A stretch of DNA of 64,000 nt from Streptomyces sp. NBC_01276 (GTDB lineage: Bacteria; Actinomycetota; Actinomycetes; Streptomycetales; Streptomycetaceae). The number at the start of each line of letters is the position of its first letter. Positions within the stretch are counted from its first letter, which is position 1. Below the pieces are notes generated by a model. That model did no database searches. It had not been told where the DNA came from and saw only the letters and a list, made by a program, of their open reading frames with translations. Made by a program: the position numbers and the translations under genes. The stretch is from contig NZ_CP108442.1 in NCBI RefSeq assembly GCF_041435355.1, positions 3,410,001 to 3,474,000 of the forward strand, written 5' to 3'. Of the stretch, positions 26,679-39,708 are shown one piece after another.

Positions 26679-27475
26679 CGGTCTTCCCGCGGGGCGCGGC
26701 CGGAGCCGGCGGGGCCGGCGAAGGCCTGGGCGATGTCGAGCCAGCGGTCGGCGTCGGGGCCGGTGGCGGTGAGGGCGAGGTCGGCGCGGTGGGCGCGCTG
26801 GGTGACCAGCAGGCAGAAGTCCAGGGCGGGGCCGGTGACGCGCTGCGGGGCGTCGGCGGGTCCGTACGCCCACACCTCGCGGCCGGCCGGGGCGGTGAGT
26901 TCCACCCGGACCTCCGCTTCGGGCACGGGCAGTCCGCGCACGGCGTAGGCGTAGGCGCGGGCCCGTACGCCGATCCGGGCGACGTGCCGCAGCCGGGCAC
27001 CGGGAGTGCGGCGGACCCCGAGGGCGTCGGCGACGTCCTGGCCGTGCGCCCAGGTCTCCATCAGGCGGGCGCTGGCCATGGAGGCGGCCTTCATCGGGGG
27101 CCCGTACCAGGGGAAGCGGGCGTCGGGCGAGGCGGCGGTGAGGGCCGCGTCGAGCGCGCGGCGGCCCTCGCGCCAGCGGGCGAGGAGGTCGGCGGGGGCC
27201 AGCCGGGCCCCTTCCTCGGCGCCCTCGTCGACGAAGGAGTCGGGGGCCTTCAGGGCCTCTTCGACCCTGAGCGCGAAGGCGTCGGGGTCGGTGAGGGCGA
27301 GCAGCGCGGCCTGGTCGGTCCAGTGCAGGTGGGCGATCTGGTGGGCGATGGTCCAGCCGCTCGCGGGGGTGGGAGCGGCCCAGCCGGACGCGGGCAACTC
27401 CCTCACGAGGGCGTCTAGTTCCCCGCTCTCCTCCCGTAGATCGGTGAAGACGGCGACGGCGGACGGATCGGGCAC
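26675..27475 (-). CDS. TIGR03084-family (DinB/MDMPI-like) metal-binding protein
   Basis: A 266-residue protein. The N-terminal DinB-like four-helix bundle (about 8-150) has candidate metal ligands in GWTIAHQIAHLHWTDQAAL and METWAHGQDVADALG, the three-His pattern of mycothiol-dependent maleylpyruvate isomerases and TIGR03084 proteins. A C-terminal SCP-2-like part follows. First gene of the acyl-CoA operon. It may use mycothiol or simply bind metal; its reaction is unknown. The upstream region holds a palindromic operator candidate. Confidence 0.82.
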   Translation of the reverse strand: MPDPSAVAVFTDLREESGELDALVRELPASGWAAPTPASGWTIAHQIAHLHWTDQAALLALTDPDAFALRVEEALKAPDSFVDEGAEEGARLAPADLLARWREGRRALDAALTAASPDARFPWYGPPMKAASMASARLMETWAHGQDVADALGVRRTPGARLRHVARIGVRARAYAYAVRGLPVPEAEVRVELTAPAGREVWAYGPADAPQRVTGPALDFCLLVTQRAHRADLALTATGPDADRWLDIAQAFAGPAGSGRAPREDR

Positions 27476-27529
27476 GGTGTGCTCCCCTCTCGGCGTGAGG
27501 GGAAGCCTGGCAGCCTCCGTTTAAACAAT

Positions 27530-27541
27530 CAAGCATGCTTG
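27530..27541. promoter_or_regulatory. Palindromic operator before the acyl-CoA operon
   Basis: CAAGCATGCTTG is a perfect 12-bp palindrome inside an A/T-rich patch (27519-27551) that stands out from the surrounding DNA. It sits 55 bases upstream of the first operon gene. TetR-family acyl-CoA regulators commonly bind sites like this, and the operon encodes one. The rest of 27476-27786 shows no gene. Confidence 0.55.
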
Positions 27542-27786
27542 CATGATTTTTGCAGCGCCCGTCCGGTTCCCGCCACCACCCCCAAACCCGTTCGGGTGAG
27601 ACCGAGTTGGCGCATTGACCGCGCCACCCGCCCGCTCCCCCGGCCGCCCCCGCACCCGGCCGGGGAGGCTTTCGGCCGTCCGCCGGGAAGCCCCCGGACA
27701 GCGCCGTCCGGCGCGCCGATACTGAAGGTTCCGCCGCCCGCTCGCGCAGCCGCATCCGAACACGTCCACGCCCATCGACGAAGAGG

Positions 27787-29430
27787 ATGAACGCCTTGAA
27801 CCCGGCATCCCTACCGCTGAACCCAGCATCCCTGCCGCTCCATCCCGAACTCGACGTGACGGCCCTCGGCGCCTTCGCCGCCGCCCTGGAGAGCGGCGAT
27901 CCCGCCGGGCTGCCGCCCGCCCGCGCCGCCGAGGTGGCGGCCGTCCGGGCCGTCGCCGTCTTCAGCCGGGGCAAGGTGGCCGGCGCGGGCGGGGACCTGC
28001 TCGACGCCGCGCTCTGGCGGCACACCGGACCCGGGCCGCGTCCGGTGGTGGTGGTACCCGCCTCGTGGACGGACCAGGGCTGGGTCACGTACGCCGTGCA
28101 GGCGAGCCTCTTCGCGGCGCGCGGCTACGACGTCCTCGCCTACAGCGCCCGCGGGTTCGCCGCCTCGGAGGGCCACGTGGACGCCGCCGGGCCGCTCGAC
28201 GTCGCCGACGCCGGGCACGCCCTGGACCACCTGCTGGAGCGCACGGCCGGGCCGGTCACCCGGATCGGCTTCCTGGGCCACTCCTACGGCTCGGGCATCG
28301 CCCTGCTCGCCGCCGCGCACGACACCCGGGTGGACGCGGTCGCGGCGCTCGGCGCCTGGGGCGACCTCGGGGAGGTCCTCTACGAGAACTCCACCGCCCG
28401 CGCCTCCGCCGTCCAGGCCCTGTACGCCGCGGCGGCCCGCGCCCGGCTGGGCCGGCGGACCGAGCGGGTGCTGGAGAACGTCCTGGCCGGCCGGGACCCT
28501 GAGGAGAACCTGCGGTGGGCGCGGGAGCGCTCGCCCTTCACCCACCTCAAGGAGATCAACCGCCGCCGAGTACCGGTCTTCCTCTCCCTGGCGTGGCACG
28601 AGACCCTCTTCCCCGCCAACCAGACCCTGAAGCTGTTCGGCGAACTCACCGGCCCCAAGAGGCTCGACGCCTCCGTCGGCGACCACGCAGGCCGCGAGAC
28701 GACCGGCCTGCTCGGCCTGCCGAACCGGATCTGGACCGATGCCCACCGGTGGTTCGACCACCACCTCCGAGAGGTCGACAACGGCATCGCCGACGAGGGA
28801 CAGGTCCTCGGCGAGGTGATGTGGACCCGTGCCCTGGAACGCCACCCCACCTGGAACTCCCTCACCCGCCGCACCCGTCGCCTGCACCTCACCGGCGGCG
28901 GGGAGCTCGCCGAAGCGCCTGAGCCGGGCTGGACGGCCGGGGTGGTGTGCGGGGTGGAGACCCGGGTGCGGGTCGCCGACGAGGTCGTGCGCTCCGGATC
29001 CGCGGAACTGGCCGGCCTGCCCGCGGTCTACCGGGCCGACGCCGTCGACCGTACGGTGGCCGCCGTCTGGACGTCCCCGCCGGTCCCGGAGACCGCCCGG
29101 CTGCGCGGCACTCCCCGGCTCCGGGTGACGTACCGCGCCGCGAACCCCGGGTCGACGTTCGTGGCGTACCTGATGGACCTGGCGCCCGACGGCTCCGCGC
29201 ACCTGGTCACGCACGCCCCGTTCAGCGACCTCCACTCGGCCCCGGACAGCCTGATCGGCGCGGACATCTCCCTCCAGGCCACGGCCTACGACGTCCCGCC
29301 CGGCCACCGCGTGATGCTGGTGCTGGCCGCCCGCGACCCCTTCTACGGGGACGCCAACCTCCCCCGCGCCACCCTCGCCTTCACCTCCCCCGAGCCCACC
29401 CCGTCCTTCCTGGACCTGCCCCTGTCCTGA
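27787..29430 (+). CDS. CocE/NonD-family hydrolase (X-Pro dipeptidyl-peptidase-like)
   Basis: A protein of about 545 residues: an alpha/beta-hydrolase domain with nucleophile elbow GHSYGSG, then a C-terminal jelly-roll domain (about 370-545) of the X-Pro dipeptidyl-peptidase/CocE type. No signal peptide. The N-terminus repeats NPASLPL twice. The ATG at 27787 directly abuts AGAGG, too close to use, whereas TTG at 27796 has GAAGAGGA eight bases upstream and may be the true start. Acts on esters or proline peptides; substrate unknown. Confidence 0.82.
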   Translation: MNALNPASLPLNPASLPLHPELDVTALGAFAAALESGDPAGLPPARAAEVAAVRAVAVFSRGKVAGAGGDLLDAALWRHTGPGPRPVVVVPASWTDQGWVTYAVQASLFAARGYDVLAYSARGFAASEGHVDAAGPLDVADAGHALDHLLERTAGPVTRIGFLGHSYGSGIALLAAAHDTRVDAVAALGAWGDLGEVLYENSTARASAVQALYAAAARARLGRRTERVLENVLAGRDPEENLRWARERSPFTHLKEINRRRVPVFLSLAWHETLFPANQTLKLFGELTGPKRLDASVGDHAGRETTGLLGLPNRIWTDAHRWFDHHLREVDNGIADEGQVLGEVMWTRALERHPTWNSLTRRTRRLHLTGGGELAEAPEPGWTAGVVCGVETRVRVADEVVRSGSAELAGLPAVYRADAVDRTVAAVWTSPPVPETARLRGTPRLRVTYRAANPGSTFVAYLMDLAPDGSAHLVTHAPFSDLHSAPDSLIGADISLQATAYDVPPGHRVMLVLAARDPFYGDANLPRATLAFTSPEPTPSFLDLPLS

Positions 29431-29442
29431 CCCCCGTACAGG

Positions 29443-30030
29443 TCAGGGAGCGAGGTCGGCGACGGTGGGGACGACGACGCCGAAGACATCGGCGATGGTG
29501 GTCAGGGCCGCCGCCTGGAGGGCGGCGGCGGGAAGGACCGTGCCGTCGGGCGCGGCCAGCGAGCGGGTGGCGGTCGCCTCGGCGACGACGGTGGGCCGGT
29601 AGCCCAGGTTGAAGGCGCCCTGGGCGGTGAAGGCGACGCACATGTGCGTCATGAACCCGGCCAGCACCAGGTCGGGGCCGGCGCCCAGGTCGCGCAGGAC
29701 CTTCTCCAGGTCGGTGGCGTGGAAGGCGTTCGGCACCTGCTTGACCACAACCGGCTCGCCGTCCGCGGGCGCCACCTCGGCGCTGATGGAGCCGGCCTCG
29801 GACGCGAGGTCGTAGCCGGCGTCGGCGACGTGGACGACCGGCGTGCCGGCCGCACGGGCGGCGGCGAGCAGCCGGGCCCCGGCGGCCAGGGCCGCCCCGG
29901 CGCCGTCGAGGGCCATGACGCCGCCGCGGTAGGTGTTCTGGAAGTCGATCAGGACCAGGGTGCTCTCGGCCAGGCGGGGCGGCGTGCTGTCGAGGCCGAT
30001 GACGTCGCGCAGGCTCACGGAGGCGGTCAT
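29443..30030 (-). CDS. Isochorismatase-like cysteine hydrolase
   Basis: A 195-residue protein of the isochorismatase-like fold. The catalytic triad is visible as Asp29 (LVLIDFQNTY), the Lys in VVVKQVPNAFHATDL and the Cys in GFMTHMCVAFTAQGAFN. Such enzymes hydrolyse amides such as nicotinamide or ureides; the presence of Cys favours amidase over true isochorismatase activity. The ATG follows AAAGGAAC. It is downstream of a GlxA-type regulator in the same direction, a pairing common for these hydrolases. Confidence 0.88.
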   Translation of the reverse strand: MTASVSLRDVIGLDSTPPRLAESTLVLIDFQNTYRGGVMALDGAGAALAAGARLLAAARAAGTPVVHVADAGYDLASEAGSISAEVAPADGEPVVVKQVPNAFHATDLEKVLRDLGAGPDLVLAGFMTHMCVAFTAQGAFNLGYRPTVVAEATATRSLAAPDGTVLPAAALQAAALTTIADVFGVVVPTVADLAP

Positions 30031-30137
30031 GGTGGGGTGTTCCTTTCGGTGAGGAGGCACGGCGGGGCCACGGGGCCCGCGCGCCGGGGATCGGGAAGGT
30101 CGCGAAGCGGTGTGCGGAAGCGGTACGGGGCGTGCGC

Positions 30138-30234
30138 GCGGTACGAGGGCCGGACGCGGTACGAGGGGTGCGGACGCGGTACGAGGGGTGCGGACGCGGT
30201 ACGAGGGCCGGACGCGGTACGAGGGCGTGCGGAC
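30138..30234. repeat. Tandem repeat of 18-21 bp units
   Basis: Five consecutive units share the core GCGGTACGAGGG and end in GGAC: lengths 18, 20, 20, 18 and 21, starting at 30138, 30156, 30176, 30196 and 30214. Degenerate units flank both ends. The array lies between the GlxA-type stop (30250) and the hydrolase start (30030), in what would be the leader of the hydrolase gene if the two are co-transcribed. Confidence 0.85.
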
Positions 30235-30249
30235 GCGGTGCGGGGGTGG

Positions 30250-31233
30250 TCAGGAAGCGGTGCGGAAGCGGCGCCGGTAGGACGCCGGGGTGATGTCGAG
30301 CTGCTTGCGGAAGGCGCGGTGCAGCGTTTCCACCGAGCCCATCCCGGTGGCCGCCGCGACCCGCTCCAGCGGCTCGTCGGTGCTCTCCAGCAGCCTGCGG
30401 GCCGCCTCGACCCGGGCGGCCTCCACGTAGGCGGCCGGACTCGTGCCGGTCTCCTGCCGGAACACCCGGGCGAAGTGCCGTTCGCTCAGGCACATCCGCC
30501 CGGCCAGCGCGGCCGCCGACAGTTCGCCGTCGAGGTGCTCGGTGATGAACAGGCGCAGCTCGTCGATGTCCCTGCGGGCCGCCGCGGGCCGGCTCAGCGG
30601 CACGCTGAACTGGCTCTGGCCACCCTGTCTGCGCAGGTACATCACCAGCTGCCGGGCCACCGCGAGCGCCAGCTCCTCGCCGTGGTCCTCGGCGACCAGC
30701 GCGAGCGCGAGGTCCATGCAGGTGCTGATGCCGGCCCCGGTCCACACCCGGCCGGACCGGACGAAGATCGGGTCGGCGTCGACCCGTACCCGCGGGTGCT
30801 CGGCCGCGAGCTGGGCGGCGGTCGACCAGTGCGTGGTCGCCCGGCGGCCGTCCAGCAGCCCGGCCGCGGCGAGCAGGTGCGCGCCCACGCAGACGGAGGC
30901 GATCCTGCGGGCGTGCGGCGCGGTGGCCCTCACCCACTCGACGACGTGCTCGTCGACCCGGGCCACCGGCCCGTCCGGGCCCGTCCGCACGGCGCCGGGC
31001 ACCAGCAGGGTGTCCACGGCGGCCCCGACCTCGTCGAAGGTCAGATCGGCGACCAGACGCACCCCGGCCGCCGTTCGCACCTGGCCGGCGCCGGGAGCCG
31101 CGAGCCGGACCTCGTAGCCCGCGCGGCCCCCGCTCTCCCGGTTGGCCAGGGCGAACACCTCGGCCGGGCCGGTGACGTCGAGCAGGTCGACGTCCGGGAA
31201 GACCGCGATGACGACGCGGTGGGAAGGGGACAT
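30250..31233 (-). CDS. GlxA-type AraC regulator with DJ-1/PfpI domain
   Basis: A 327-residue protein. An N-terminal DJ-1/PfpI-like domain (about 5-190) carries the nucleophile-elbow region ASVCVGAHLLAAAGLLDG with a Cys. Two C-terminal AraC helix-turn-helix motifs follow (LSAAALAGRMCLSERHFARV and LERVAAATGMGSVETLHRAF). GlxA-type proteins are cytoplasmic regulators whose N-domain probably senses a small molecule. It likely controls the adjacent cysteine hydrolase. The gene starts close to the divergence of the next unit. Confidence 0.88.
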   Translation of the reverse strand: MSPSHRVVIAVFPDVDLLDVTGPAEVFALANRESGGRAGYEVRLAAPGAGQVRTAAGVRLVADLTFDEVGAAVDTLLVPGAVRTGPDGPVARVDEHVVEWVRATAPHARRIASVCVGAHLLAAAGLLDGRRATTHWSTAAQLAAEHPRVRVDADPIFVRSGRVWTGAGISTCMDLALALVAEDHGEELALAVARQLVMYLRRQGGQSQFSVPLSRPAAARRDIDELRLFITEHLDGELSAAALAGRMCLSERHFARVFRQETGTSPAAYVEAARVEAARRLLESTDEPLERVAAATGMGSVETLHRAFRKQLDITPASYRRRFRTAS

Positions 31234-31332
31234 GCGTCCATGGTCACGGGGCCGCCGGACGGCCGCAATGACGGCTCCCTGTCACATCCGGACACGAGCC
31301 GGCCGGCGAGGGGCCCGCACATCGCGGTCCGC

Positions 31333-32352
31333 CTACAGCGCCGCGCGTGCCTTCCTGCCGATCTGGGAACGCACCGCGCCCATGCTGGCGGCGATCACCA
31401 GGGCGATCGCGACTCCGTCGAGCACCGACATCTCCTGCCCCAGCACCAGCAGCCCGGCGCTCGCCGCGATGGCCGGCTCCAGGCTCATCAGGATCGCGAA
31501 GGTCGGGGCGGCCAGCCGGCGCAGGGCGAGCAGTTCCAGCGTGTACGGGAGTACGGAGGACAGCACCGCCACGCCCAGCCCGAGGGCGAGGGTGCTCGGC
31601 ACGAGCAGGGCGGAACCCGCCTGTGCGACGCCCAGCGGCAGTGAGATGACGGCAGCCACCGCCATCGCCAGGGCGAGGCCGTCGGCCTGCGGGAAACGGC
31701 GGCCGGTGCGGGCGCTGAAGACGATGTACGCGGCCCACATCACGCCCGCACCGACCGCGAAGGCCGCGCCGGCCGGGTCGAGGGAGCCGAAGCCGAAGCC
31801 GCCTCCGCCGTGCCCGGACAGCAGGACGACGCCGGCGAGGGCGAGGCCCGCCCACAGCAGGTTCACCAGGCGGCGGGAGACGATCACCGAGAGGGCCAGC
31901 GGGCCGAGGACCTCCAGGGTCACGGCCGGGCCGAGCGGGATGCGGTCGATGGACTGGTAGAAGAGGCCGTTCATGCCCGCCATGGCCACGCCGAAGGCGA
32001 GGACCGTGCCCCAGTCCGAGCGGGTGTAGCCACGCAGCTTCGGCCGGCACAGCACCAGCAGCACCAGCGCGGCCGCGGCGAGGCGCAGGGTGACCACGCC
32101 CGCGGCGCCCACCTGCGGCATCAGCGTGACCGCGAGCGCCGCGCCGAACTGCACCGAGACACCGGCCGAGACCACCAGGGCGACCGGGCCGAACCGGTTC
32201 CGGGCCGAGGCCGAGGCCGAGGCCGGGGCCGACGCGGCGGGGGCCGACGCGGCGGGGGCCGGGGCGGCGGGGGCCGGGGCGGCGCCGGCGGTGCTGGTAC
32301 TGGCGGCGCCGGTGCTGGTGGTGGTCGTCGGGGACGAGGATGGTGCGGGCAT
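31333..32352 (-). CDS. EamA/DMT-family transporter (RhtA-like)
   Basis: A 339-residue membrane protein with ten predicted helices in two EamA repeats, for example FGPVALVVSAGVSVQFGAAL near residue 55 and LGLGVAVLSSVLPYTLELLA near 255. It is expected to export amino acids or other small metabolites across the cytoplasmic membrane. The first 50 residues are a low-complexity Ala/Pro/Ser tail of unusual length, encoded by repetitive GC-rich codons; a later start such as within this tail is possible. No strong ribosome site is visible before 32352. Confidence 0.82.
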   Translation of the reverse strand: MPAPSSSPTTTTSTGAASTSTAGAAPAPAAPAPAASAPAASAPASASASARNRFGPVALVVSAGVSVQFGAALAVTLMPQVGAAGVVTLRLAAAALVLLVLCRPKLRGYTRSDWGTVLAFGVAMAGMNGLFYQSIDRIPLGPAVTLEVLGPLALSVIVSRRLVNLLWAGLALAGVVLLSGHGGGGFGFGSLDPAGAAFAVGAGVMWAAYIVFSARTGRRFPQADGLALAMAVAAVISLPLGVAQAGSALLVPSTLALGLGVAVLSSVLPYTLELLALRRLAAPTFAILMSLEPAIAASAGLLVLGQEMSVLDGVAIALVIAASMGAVRSQIGRKARAAL

Positions 32353-32430
32353 GAATCCAGACTAAGGGTATGTAAGGACCGTAACTCCGTGTTTTGCCTT
32401 ACGGTCACGCGGTTTTCACAGTGCGTCCCC

Positions 32431-36361
<3,931 letters not shown>

Positions 36362-36388
36362 CCCGGCGCGGCCGGATCTGACCGGCGT

Positions 36389-36427
36389 CCGGAGCCCCCG
36401 GCGACCACGTGTCGCCGGGGGCTCCGG
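36389..36427 (+). terminator. Terminator of serC
   Basis: A perfect 17-bp stem, CCGGAGCCCCCGGCGAC with GTCGCCGGGGGCTCCGG, and loop CACGT, beginning 28 bases after the serC stop. It is the strongest hairpin in the window. The rest of the gap to 36579 is GC-rich with two copies of GGGGCGGGGTGGCGC and no gene. Confidence 0.85.
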
Positions 36428-36579
36428 CGTTCGCGGGGCGGGGCTCTCGGGGCGGGGTGGCGCGGGGCGGGGTGGCGCGGGACGGGACGGGCACGGCGTA
36501 GGGGGCGTCCCCGCACGCGATACCTTCAAGGCGTCCGGGCAGGAGGTTCCCAGGCCCAGCACATCTTGGAGGCAGCGGC

Positions 36580-39500
36580 GTGAACGTGCGAGTGACGGCG
36601 GCCCAGAGCGGCATGGACCCTTTCAGCACGGCCCGGCTGCGGCGCTCGGTGCTCGACGCGTGGGGCTCGGGCCCGGCCCGCTTCCGCGAGGACGCCAACG
36701 CCGAGGAGGACCTGGCGCTCGGTGGCTACCGCGACCGGCTCGTCGTCGAGCTGGCCCAGAACGCCGCCGACGCCGCGGCCCGCGCCCGGGTCCCCGGCCG
36801 GCTGCGGCTGACCCTGCACCCCGCCGGCCCGCACGGCCCGGCCGTGCTCGCCGCCGCCAACACCGGCGCCCCGCTGGACGCGACGGGCGTGGAATCCCTC
36901 AGCACCCTGCGCGCCTCCGCCAAGCGCGAGGAGGCCCGGGACTCCGTCGGCCGCTTCGGCGTCGGCTTCGCCGCCGTCCTCGCCGTCTCCGACGAACCGG
37001 CCGTCCTCGGCCGCCACGGGGGCGTGCGCTGGTCGCTGGCCGAAGCCCGCGAAATGGCCCGCGAGGCCTCCGCGTTCAGCCCCGGACTCGGCGACGAACT
37101 GCGGCGCCGCGACGGACACGTCCCCCTGCTGCGCCTGCCGCTGCCCGCCGAGGGCACCGCCCCCGAGGGCTACGACACCGTCGTCGTCCTCCCGCTGCGC
37201 GACAGCGCCGCCGAGGACCTCGCACAGCGGCTGCTGTCGGGCGTCGACGACGCCCTGCTCCTGACCCTGCCCGGACTGCGCGAGATCGTCGTCGAGACCC
37301 CGGCCGACGGCGCCCGCACCCTGTACCGGCGCACCGAGGGCCCGTACACCGTCATCGAGGACTCCGCCTCCGGCACCCACCGCTGGCGCACCGTCCGCCA
37401 CAGCGGCCCCATCGAGCGGGAACTCCTCGCCGACCGGCCCGTGGAGGAGCGGCTGCGGCCCGTCTGGACCGTCACCTGGGCCGTGCCCGTGGACCCCGAC
37501 GGCGCGCCCGAACGCCCCCGTACCGCCCCCGTCGTCCACGCGCCGACCCCCACCGACGAACCCCTCGGCATCCCCGCCCTGCTCATCGCCTCCCTGCCGC
37601 TGGACACCTCCCGCCGCCACCCCGCGCCGGGTCCGCTGACCGACTTCCTCGTCGCGCGCGCGGCGGACGCGTACGCCGAACTCCTCGGCGCCTGGGACCC
37701 GGTGGGCACCGGCCTGGTCGACCTGGTGCCCGGCCCGCTCGGCAAGGGCGAACTCGACGGGGCCCTGCGCGCCGCCGTCCTGACGCGCCTGCCCCGCACC
37801 GCCTTCCTCGCCCCGGCCGCCCCCTCCGAGGAGCTGACCCGGCTGCGCCCCTTCGAGGCCGAGGTCGTCGAGGGCGCGGGCGCCGACACCGTACGGGTCC
37901 TCGCCGAGGTGCTCCCGACCCTGCTCCCCGCCGGCCTGGAGCGGCGCCCCGAGCTGCGCACCCTGGGCGTGGGCCGGCTGCCGCTCGGCGACGCCATCGA
38001 GCGGATCGCCGGCATCGAGCGCACCCCGGACTGGTGGCACCGCCTGTACGACACCCTGGCCGGGGTGGACCCCGACCGGCTGTCCGGGCTGCCCGTCCCC
38101 CTCGCCGACGGCCGCACCACGATCGGCCCGCGCCACGTCCTGCTGCCCTACGCCGACACCCCCGCGTCGCTGGCCCGCCTGGGGCTGAAGGTGGCCCACC
38201 CGGACGCCGCGCACCCGCTGCTGGAGAAGCTCGGCGCCCTCCCCGCCACCGCGCGCGCCGTCCTGACGACCCCGCAGGTCCGGGCCGCCGTGGCGGGCTC
38301 GCTGGACGCGGGCGAGATCTGGGACGAGGACGCCGACGCCCTGGACGCCGAGGAACTGGCCGAGGTGGTCCTCACCCTGGTCCGCGACTCCGCCCTGGCC
38401 CCCGGCGACGAGCCCTGGCTGGGCGCGCTGGCCCTGCCCGACGAGGACGGCGAACCGACCCCGGCCGGTGAACTCCTCCTCGCCGGCAGCCCGCTGGCCT
38501 CCGTACTGCGCGAGGACGAGATCCCGTACCTGGACGCCGACCTCGCCGAGCGCTGGGACGCCGACGTACTGGCCGCCTGCGGCGTGCTGACCGCGTTCCA
38601 GCTGGTCCGCGCCACCGACGTGGTCCTGGACCCGGACGAGCTGGAGCCCCGCGACGGGGACTTCGCCGAACCGGACGACGCGGGGCTGCTCGACGCGGTC
38701 GACGTGTGGTGCGAGGACCTCCTCGACCAGCTGCCCGAGACCCCGGTGCCCCCGGTGGCCACCGAGCTGATCGCCGTGCGCGACCTGGACCTCGTCGATG
38801 ACGACCACTGGCCCCGGGCCCTGGCGATGCTCGCGCAGCCCCCGCTGCGCGACGCCCTGACCCAGCCGGTGCGGATCCTGCTCCCGGACGGCACCACGCA
38901 GTCCGTGCGCCCGTACACCGCCTGGTGGCTGCGCGACCACCCCGTGCTCGACGGCCGCCGCCCCGCCGGACTGCGCGCCGCCGGCGGCGACCCGCTCCTG
39001 GAAGGGCTCTACACCCCGGCCGACGCCGCCGGCTTCGAGGACGAGCAGGTCCTGCGCGCCCTCGGCGTGCGCACCACGGTCACCGCGCTCCTGGACGAGC
39101 CCGGCGGCGCCGCCGAGCTCCTGTCCCGCCTCGCCGACCCGGACCGCGAGGTGACCGGCCGCCAGCTGCACGGCCTCTACGGGGCCCTGGCCGATCTGGA
39201 TCCCGAGCAGGTCACCCTCCCCGACGAGCTGCGGGCGGTGGTCGACGGGGAGGTGGTCGTGGTGGACGCGGCCGACGCCCTCGTCGCCGACGCCCCGGAC
39301 CTGCTCCCCCTCGCCGGGGGCCTGCCGCTCCTGCCGGTCGCCCCGGCCCGCGCGGCCGACCTGGCGGAGCTCCTCCAGGTGCGCCGCCTCTCGGACACCG
39401 TCCCGGCGGAGGTGACCACCCCGGGCGAGGAGCACGAGGTACCGGAGGCCGTACGGATCCTCCTGGGCCCGGCCACGCCGCCGACGTACGTCGAGCACGA

Positions 39501-39696
39501 GGAACTGATCGCCGGCGGCACGGAACTGGACTGGCGCCGCACCCCGGACGGCACCCTCCACGCGGCCACGCTGGAGGGCGTGGCGGCCGGCCTCGCCTGG
39601 TCCGCGGGCCAGTGGCCCCGCCGCTTCGAGGTGGCGGCCCTCCTGGAGGACCCGTCCCGCACGGCGGAACTGGCCCGCGACCGGTGGTTCGACTGA
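36580..39696 (+). CDS. Sacsin-N-terminal-like GHKL ATPase, 1,038 aa
   Basis: A large soluble protein with an Hsp90/sacsin-type ATPase at the N-terminus. The N box is LVVELAQNAADAAAR (about residue 49), the G1-like ANTGAPLD follows, and the glycine lid is GRFGVGFAAVL (about 125-135). The remaining 800 residues are helical and Asp/Leu-rich, without a recognisable domain. By analogy with sacsin and Hsp90 it could be an ATP-driven chaperone or a scaffold, but the actinobacterial family has no established function. GTG start, GGAGG seven bases upstream. It stands alone between serC and a convergent P-type ATPase. Confidence 0.8.
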   Translation: MNVRVTAAQSGMDPFSTARLRRSVLDAWGSGPARFREDANAEEDLALGGYRDRLVVELAQNAADAAARARVPGRLRLTLHPAGPHGPAVLAAANTGAPLDATGVESLSTLRASAKREEARDSVGRFGVGFAAVLAVSDEPAVLGRHGGVRWSLAEAREMAREASAFSPGLGDELRRRDGHVPLLRLPLPAEGTAPEGYDTVVVLPLRDSAAEDLAQRLLSGVDDALLLTLPGLREIVVETPADGARTLYRRTEGPYTVIEDSASGTHRWRTVRHSGPIERELLADRPVEERLRPVWTVTWAVPVDPDGAPERPRTAPVVHAPTPTDEPLGIPALLIASLPLDTSRRHPAPGPLTDFLVARAADAYAELLGAWDPVGTGLVDLVPGPLGKGELDGALRAAVLTRLPRTAFLAPAAPSEELTRLRPFEAEVVEGAGADTVRVLAEVLPTLLPAGLERRPELRTLGVGRLPLGDAIERIAGIERTPDWWHRLYDTLAGVDPDRLSGLPVPLADGRTTIGPRHVLLPYADTPASLARLGLKVAHPDAAHPLLEKLGALPATARAVLTTPQVRAAVAGSLDAGEIWDEDADALDAEELAEVVLTLVRDSALAPGDEPWLGALALPDEDGEPTPAGELLLAGSPLASVLREDEIPYLDADLAERWDADVLAACGVLTAFQLVRATDVVLDPDELEPRDGDFAEPDDAGLLDAVDVWCEDLLDQLPETPVPPVATELIAVRDLDLVDDDHWPRALAMLAQPPLRDALTQPVRILLPDGTTQSVRPYTAWWLRDHPVLDGRRPAGLRAAGGDPLLEGLYTPADAAGFEDEQVLRALGVRTTVTALLDEPGGAAELLSRLADPDREVTGRQLHGLYGALADLDPEQVTLPDELRAVVDGEVVVVDAADALVADAPDLLPLAGGLPLLPVAPARAADLAELLQVRRLSDTVPAEVTTPGEEHEVPEAVRILLGPATPPTYVEHEELIAGGTELDWRRTPDGTLHAATLEGVAAGLAWSAGQWPRRFEVAALLEDPSRTAELARDRWFD

Positions 39697-39708
39697 CGGG
39701 CGGCCCCG

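Noticed and set aside
26679..28088. N-terminal extension of the AtuA gene
   Set aside because: It overlaps the TIGR03084 gene in another frame and is low-complexity; the GTGA overlap at 26675-26678 marks the true start.
36526..39561. 1,011-codon leftward frame under the sacsin-like gene
   Set aside because: Low-complexity Gly/Gln/Val composition and no ribosome site; antisense of a gene with clear GHKL motifs.
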